Below, in pieces: positions 5,363-8,079 of a stretch of DNA of 8,079 nt (within the stretch, counting starts at the first letter, position 1; every line of letters starts with the position of its first letter). The stretch comes from Acidobacteriaceae bacterium (GTDB lineage: Bacteria > Acidobacteriota > Terriglobia > Terriglobales > Acidobacteriaceae), in contig PKXI01000189.1 of NCBI GenBank assembly GCA_003133425.1, positions 13,886-21,964 of the forward strand, given 5' to 3'. The translations under genes and the position numbers were made by a program. Under the pieces are notes generated by a model. It worked only from the letters and a program-made list of their open reading frames with translations, had not been told where the DNA came from and did not search any database.

Positions 5363-6598
5363 TTATCCGCCCAGGGCGAAGACCACGTTGACGGTTGTAT
5401 CAACTTCTGTGGGAACGTTGCTGAGCATGTAGGGTCTGTAGCGCCAGGTCTGGACCGCCTCGAGGGCTGCCTGCCGCAACATCGGAGGCCCGCTAACAAC
5501 GCGTAAAGTTTCCAGGGAGCCGGTCTTCGAAATGGTACCTTGCAGCACCACTGTGCCGGAGACACGGGCTGCCTTGGCGATGGGCGGATAGGTGGGCTGG
5601 GTCTTATGTACGAGCAGACCAACCGCGACGCCGGCCGAAACGGTGAGTTTGCCTGCGACAGCCCTTACCCTGGGCTGACCCTGACCGTTAAAGACATTGT
5701 TCACTGTGCCGTTACCGCCGAGGGCTTCCATTCCGGCTGCGCCAATGCCGGCCGAAGGTGGCGCTTCTGCTGCGGGCACCGTTTTGGCGTCCTGCGAAAT
5801 CCGCGATGGTGCGATCAGTTGATCATGCATCATCGCCGACTGTACCTGCGCCGGGACCGCCGCCTCTGTCGCTTCAGCAGCCGGACGAATCGCTGTCTTC
5901 TGCTGCTTGTCGGTCGAGGTCGATAGCTTGCCCTGGGTTACGTGTGTCGAAGGCAAGGTCTGGTCCGCGTCGGCCCTCGGCAGCGAATCAGTGGCTACGG
6001 GCTGCGCAGCCACGATGTGTTTCACCGCGGATAGCGTGCCGGTGTGGACCAGTTGAAAGACGACGAGCAGAACCGAACCAACGGCGCCGCCGATCACCAT
6101 GATCCACTTTCTCTTGGCGTGCTTTTCCTCCTCGTCGATATCTTCATCTTCGTCGACATTTACAGCCAGACTGTTAAAAATGGCCGACCGGGAGAATGGT
6201 TCATCCGCCTCGCGCATTAGCGGTTCTTCGCGCAAGGGCTTGTCCTCTGTTGCAGGCATTGCGACGGCCGTCGCCTCGGCCTGCTCAGGTATAGGAGGCA
6301 GCTTGTCCACCACGGAAGTAATGGACCTTAGCCGCCGGAGATACGCTTCATCATCCGGGAAGGACGCCGCCGGTGCGCGCGAGGGCGTAGTACGCTTCAA
6401 GCCCGGCAACGGCGTCCGGGAAACCAGCGGCTCGGCGATATGCGCGGACGCCCTGGGAACAGCAACGGGACCGTGTGTTGCCTCGTAGTCGCTGGTGTTG
6501 ACGGGTATTGTCGCCGTGGAACCCTCGCCATCCCATTCGCCGAAGTCCGCGGGAAGCGTGTCGGGTAGTACATTCGCTATTTCTGCTGGAGATGCCAT
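5363..6598 (-). CDS. inner-membrane energy transducer TonB, with long cytoplasmic N-terminus
   Basis: A 411-residue protein with a C-terminal TonB domain (about residues 330-408). Its key features are QPTYPPIAKAARVSGTVV (a classic YPxxA motif and the strand start), ISKTGSLETLRVVSGP, AALEAVQTWRYRPY and a final TEVDTTVNVVF. These match the TonB_C family closely, including the Trp and the RPY turn. A single membrane segment (about 165-185, WIMVIGGAVGSVLLVVFQLV) is preceded by EEEKHAKRK, so the roughly 160-residue N-terminus faces the cytoplasm; ordinary TonB has almost none. The periplasmic linker (190-320) is Ala/Pro/Gln-rich. Known role: TonB with ExbB/ExbD passes proton-motive force to outer-membrane receptors, but no ExbB, ExbD or receptor gene is in this window. 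ATG 6598 is preceded by GGGAG 10 bases upstream and lies inside the Ig-repeat gene, whose stop is at 6577. The two overlap by 22 bases and are probably translationally coupled. Confidence 0.87.
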   Translation of the reverse strand: MASPAEIANVLPDTLPADFGEWDGEGSTATIPVNTSDYEATHGPVAVPRASAHIAEPLVSRTPLPGLKRTTPSRAPAASFPDDEAYLRRLRSITSVVDKLPPIPEQAEATAVAMPATEDKPLREEPLMREADEPFSRSAIFNSLAVNVDEDEDIDEEEKHAKRKWIMVIGGAVGSVLLVVFQLVHTGTLSAVKHIVAAQPVATDSLPRADADQTLPSTHVTQGKLSTSTDKQQKTAIRPAAEATEAAVPAQVQSAMMHDQLIAPSRISQDAKTVPAAEAPPSAGIGAAGMEALGGNGTVNNVFNGQGQPRVRAVAGKLTVSAGVAVGLLVHKTQPTYPPIAKAARVSGTVVLQGTISKTGSLETLRVVSGPPMLRQAALEAVQTWRYRPYMLSNVPTEVDTTVNVVFALGG

Positions 6599-8079
6599 TG
6601 GCCATCGTCTCCCTTCTCGTAGATAGCGCCTTTGTAAGTGCGCGTCTCACGTGGGCCTTCCTGCTTACGTGTGACGGATTTGACTACTTCCGGTTTTGCG
6701 GAAGCGCTGACCGGAGCTTCCTCCCGCTCGGCGAGAGTGCTGCCGCTGGTTACTGCTTTTGGCTCATCGTATGGTTGGTCAGTGCCGTTCGCGGCGGCGC
6801 CTTGCGAGAAATGCTTCTGCGTGGTTGCCGTTAGCAGAGAAGTTATGTCGGGCATTCCTTCCACTTGAAGCTTCACAGTGGTACGCGCGGGGGCATATTT
6901 TTTAGCGTCTTCCGGAGTGAAGATTACCGAGAGCGTGTGCTTTCCGGCCGGGAGCACGTTGCCCGCCGCAGGAGAGTAGACGAATGTTCCTGGAACCGAT
7001 GCCGTGGCATTCAGTTGAGTATCACCAAGGGCGGCGCCGTACGGGATAGGGGCAGGAGCTGACCACGTGATTTCGGAGGGCGATAACTCGGTGACATTCA
7101 TCAACACGGTGGCCTGCGCCATTTCGTAATTCATGGTGTCGGTCGGCGTGAAGGTTACCGAGAGTTTGTGGGCTCCAGCCGCGAGCACTTTGCCTGCGGC
7201 GGGGGAGTAGACGAATTTCCCAGGAACAGACGCCGAGGCATTGAGTTGCGCATCACTGAGTGCTGTGCCGGAAGGAATCGGTTCGGGCGCCGGCCAAGCG
7301 ATTGCCGGAATTGCCATGGCGACAGTGAGAGAAACAGCGGCCTGAATCGGCGTGTAGTCCGCGGAATCATCCGGGGTAAAGGTCACCGAAGGCGTATGCA
7401 ACCCAGCCGCAAGCACGGCGCCGACGCCCGGGTTGTAGGCGAATGTTCCCGGAACCGATGCTGTGGCATTGAGCTGAGCGGTGCTGAGCGGAGTGGCGTA
7501 AGTAATTTGACCGGGCGTTGGCCATGTGATGGACGGCGGCGCCTTCAGGACGGTGACCTGCACGGTGGCCTTCACCGTTGCGTATTTCTCGGAATCCTTC
7601 GGGGTAAAGGTTACCGTGAGCGTATGGTCTCCCGACTCGAGAACTTCGCCGGCTGCAGGAGTGTAACCGAAGGTTCCGGGGATTGATGCGGTGGCGTTGA
7701 GCTGAGCTTTGCCGAGTGCCACGCCACTCGGGACCGCGCTGGGAGTCGGCCATTCGAGGGTCGGCCTCGCCTTCAGCACAGTGACGGACGCGATTGCTTG
7801 TGCGTTGGTGTAGCTTTTGTCGTCTGTGGGAGTGAAGGTTACCGAGAGCGTGTGCGTTCCGGGGTCCAGCACCTGGCCCGCGGCAGGCGTGTAGACGAAT
7901 GTTCCCAGGACCGATGCCGTTGCACTGAGTTGATCGTCGCTGAGCGCGGTGCCGCTGGCAATCTCGTCCGGCGCAGACCACCGGATGGCCGGTGTCGCCT
8001 TTGAAACCTCGATTGAAACCGCGGACTGAACCAGAAGGCCGCCAGTTGGAGTGAAGGTGACCCACAGCGTGTGCGTGCC
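6577..8079 (-). CDS. Ig-like tandem-repeat protein (5' end off window)
   Basis: The visible 500 residues are the C-terminal part; the frame continues off the right edge with no stop, so length and any signal peptide are unknown. Five full repeats of 76-77 residues are present after a partial one. Repeat 1 covers about residues 29-104, then 105-180, 181-256, 257-332 and 333-408. Each follows PxIxW(S/P)xPxxI, then ALxxxQLNATASVPGTF, YxPAAGxVLxAGxHTLSVTFTPxD and a final V-rich strand. This is the Ig/MBG-like module common in exported acidobacterial and planctomycete proteins (recall), predicted to form extended beta-sandwich rods. After the repeats comes a 92-residue non-repeat tail rich in Ser/Glu/Lys/Thr, ending YKGAIYEKGDDGQWHLQQK. 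No LPXTG, membrane helix or beta-barrel signature is visible in the tail. The stop is inside the following tonB gene, so the pair is probably one transcription unit. Export is expected from the repeat type but not shown. Confidence 0.85.
   Translation of the reverse strand, partial: GTHTLWVTFTPTGGLLVQSAVSIEVSKATPAIRWSAPDEIASGTALSDDQLSATASVLGTFVYTPAAGQVLDPGTHTLSVTFTPTDDKSYTNAQAIASVTVLKARPTLEWPTPSAVPSGVALGKAQLNATASIPGTFGYTPAAGEVLESGDHTLTVTFTPKDSEKYATVKATVQVTVLKAPPSITWPTPGQITYATPLSTAQLNATASVPGTFAYNPGVGAVLAAGLHTPSVTFTPDDSADYTPIQAAVSLTVAMAIPAIAWPAPEPIPSGTALSDAQLNASASVPGKFVYSPAAGKVLAAGAHKLSVTFTPTDTMNYEMAQATVLMNVTELSPSEITWSAPAPIPYGAALGDTQLNATASVPGTFVYSPAAGNVLPAGKHTLSVIFTPEDAKKYAPARTTVKLQVEGMPDITSLLTATTQKHFSQGAAANGTDQPYDEPKAVTSGSTLAEREEAPVSASAKPEVVKSVTRKQEGPRETRTYKGAIYEKGDDGQWHLQQK
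6609..6613 (-). promoter_or_regulatory. ribosome binding site for tonB inside the upstream gene
   Basis: GGGAG on the minus strand (plus CTCCC) lies 10 bases before ATG 6598 and inside the last codons of the Ig-repeat gene. The position fits reinitiation or coupled translation of the two products. Confidence 0.5.
6856..7995 (-). repeat. five tandem 228-231-base coding repeats
   Basis: The Ig-like modules occupy 7768-7995, 7540-7767, 7312-7539, 7084-7311 and 6856-7083. Tryptophans of the conserved W(S/P)xP are 76 codons apart, with one 77-codon step before the last repeat. The DNA of equivalent segments stays similar (for example GACGAATGTTCC-like stretches near 6979 and 7887) but is not identical, so this is old duplication with some exchange rather than a recent expansion. 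Confidence 0.85.

Noticed and set aside
7168..7686. Long open frame on the plus strand across the repeats (172 codons, Arg/Gly/Cys-rich)
   Set aside because: It is antisense to the Ig-repeat gene. Its repetitive Arg/Gly/Cys content mirrors the repeats and it has no ribosome site or domain pattern.
6856..7995. Regular 228-base periodicity as a CRISPR or satellite array
   Set aside because: The period is exactly 76 codons in frame with a conserved protein motif, and the DNA units differ from each other, so it is a coding tandem repeat.

Overview
The window is GC-rich and densely coded, and it reads like a chromosomal segment of a soil Acidobacteriota (class Terriglobia is my best guess). That assignment is inference. 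It rests on recognisable family flavour: a MoaA with a CRTGE continuation after its Fe-S cysteines, Ala/Pro-rich TonB-domain proteins, long 76-residue Ig-like repeats, and small lineage-type hypothetical proteins. No rRNA, tRNA, CRISPR array, transposase or integrase was seen. All gaps between genes are shorter than 300 bases.

Layout, left to right. (1) Positions 1-2026 hold four minus-strand genes: the N-terminal third of the molybdenum-cofactor enzyme MoaA (running off the left edge), a 92-residue two-helix membrane protein, an exported SagB/ThcOx-type nitroreductase-fold flavoprotein, and a small four-cysteine zinc-ribbon protein. (2) Positions 2103-2669 hold the only plus-strand genes: a small basic protein and a VOC (glyoxalase-fold) protein that probably starts at a TTG codon. 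(3) Positions 2670-2900 lie between convergent genes and carry an unusual cluster of GTAAGAC-type hexamer/heptamers in both orientations, including nested inverted repeats. (4) Positions 2901-5216 hold two minus-strand genes: a TonB-C-domain envelope protein and, upstream of it, a TrmJ-like tRNA ribose methyltransferase. (5) A near-perfect long hairpin (5248-5286) separates trmJ from a second, different TonB protein. (6) That TonB gene (5363-6598) starts inside the 3' end of a large Ig-like repeat protein (6577 to the right edge), with a 22-base overlap.

How the genes may work together. The clearest functional unit is the right-hand pair, an Ig-like tandem-repeat protein and an inner-membrane TonB, which overlap and are therefore likely co-translated; no ExbB/ExbD or TonB-dependent receptor is visible. 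TrmJ and MoaA are ordinary housekeeping functions. The remaining small genes have no assignable pathway. Nothing here is a proven new system. The best candidates for a second look are the Ig-repeat/TonB pair with its unexplained C-terminal tail, and the GTAAGAC cluster.
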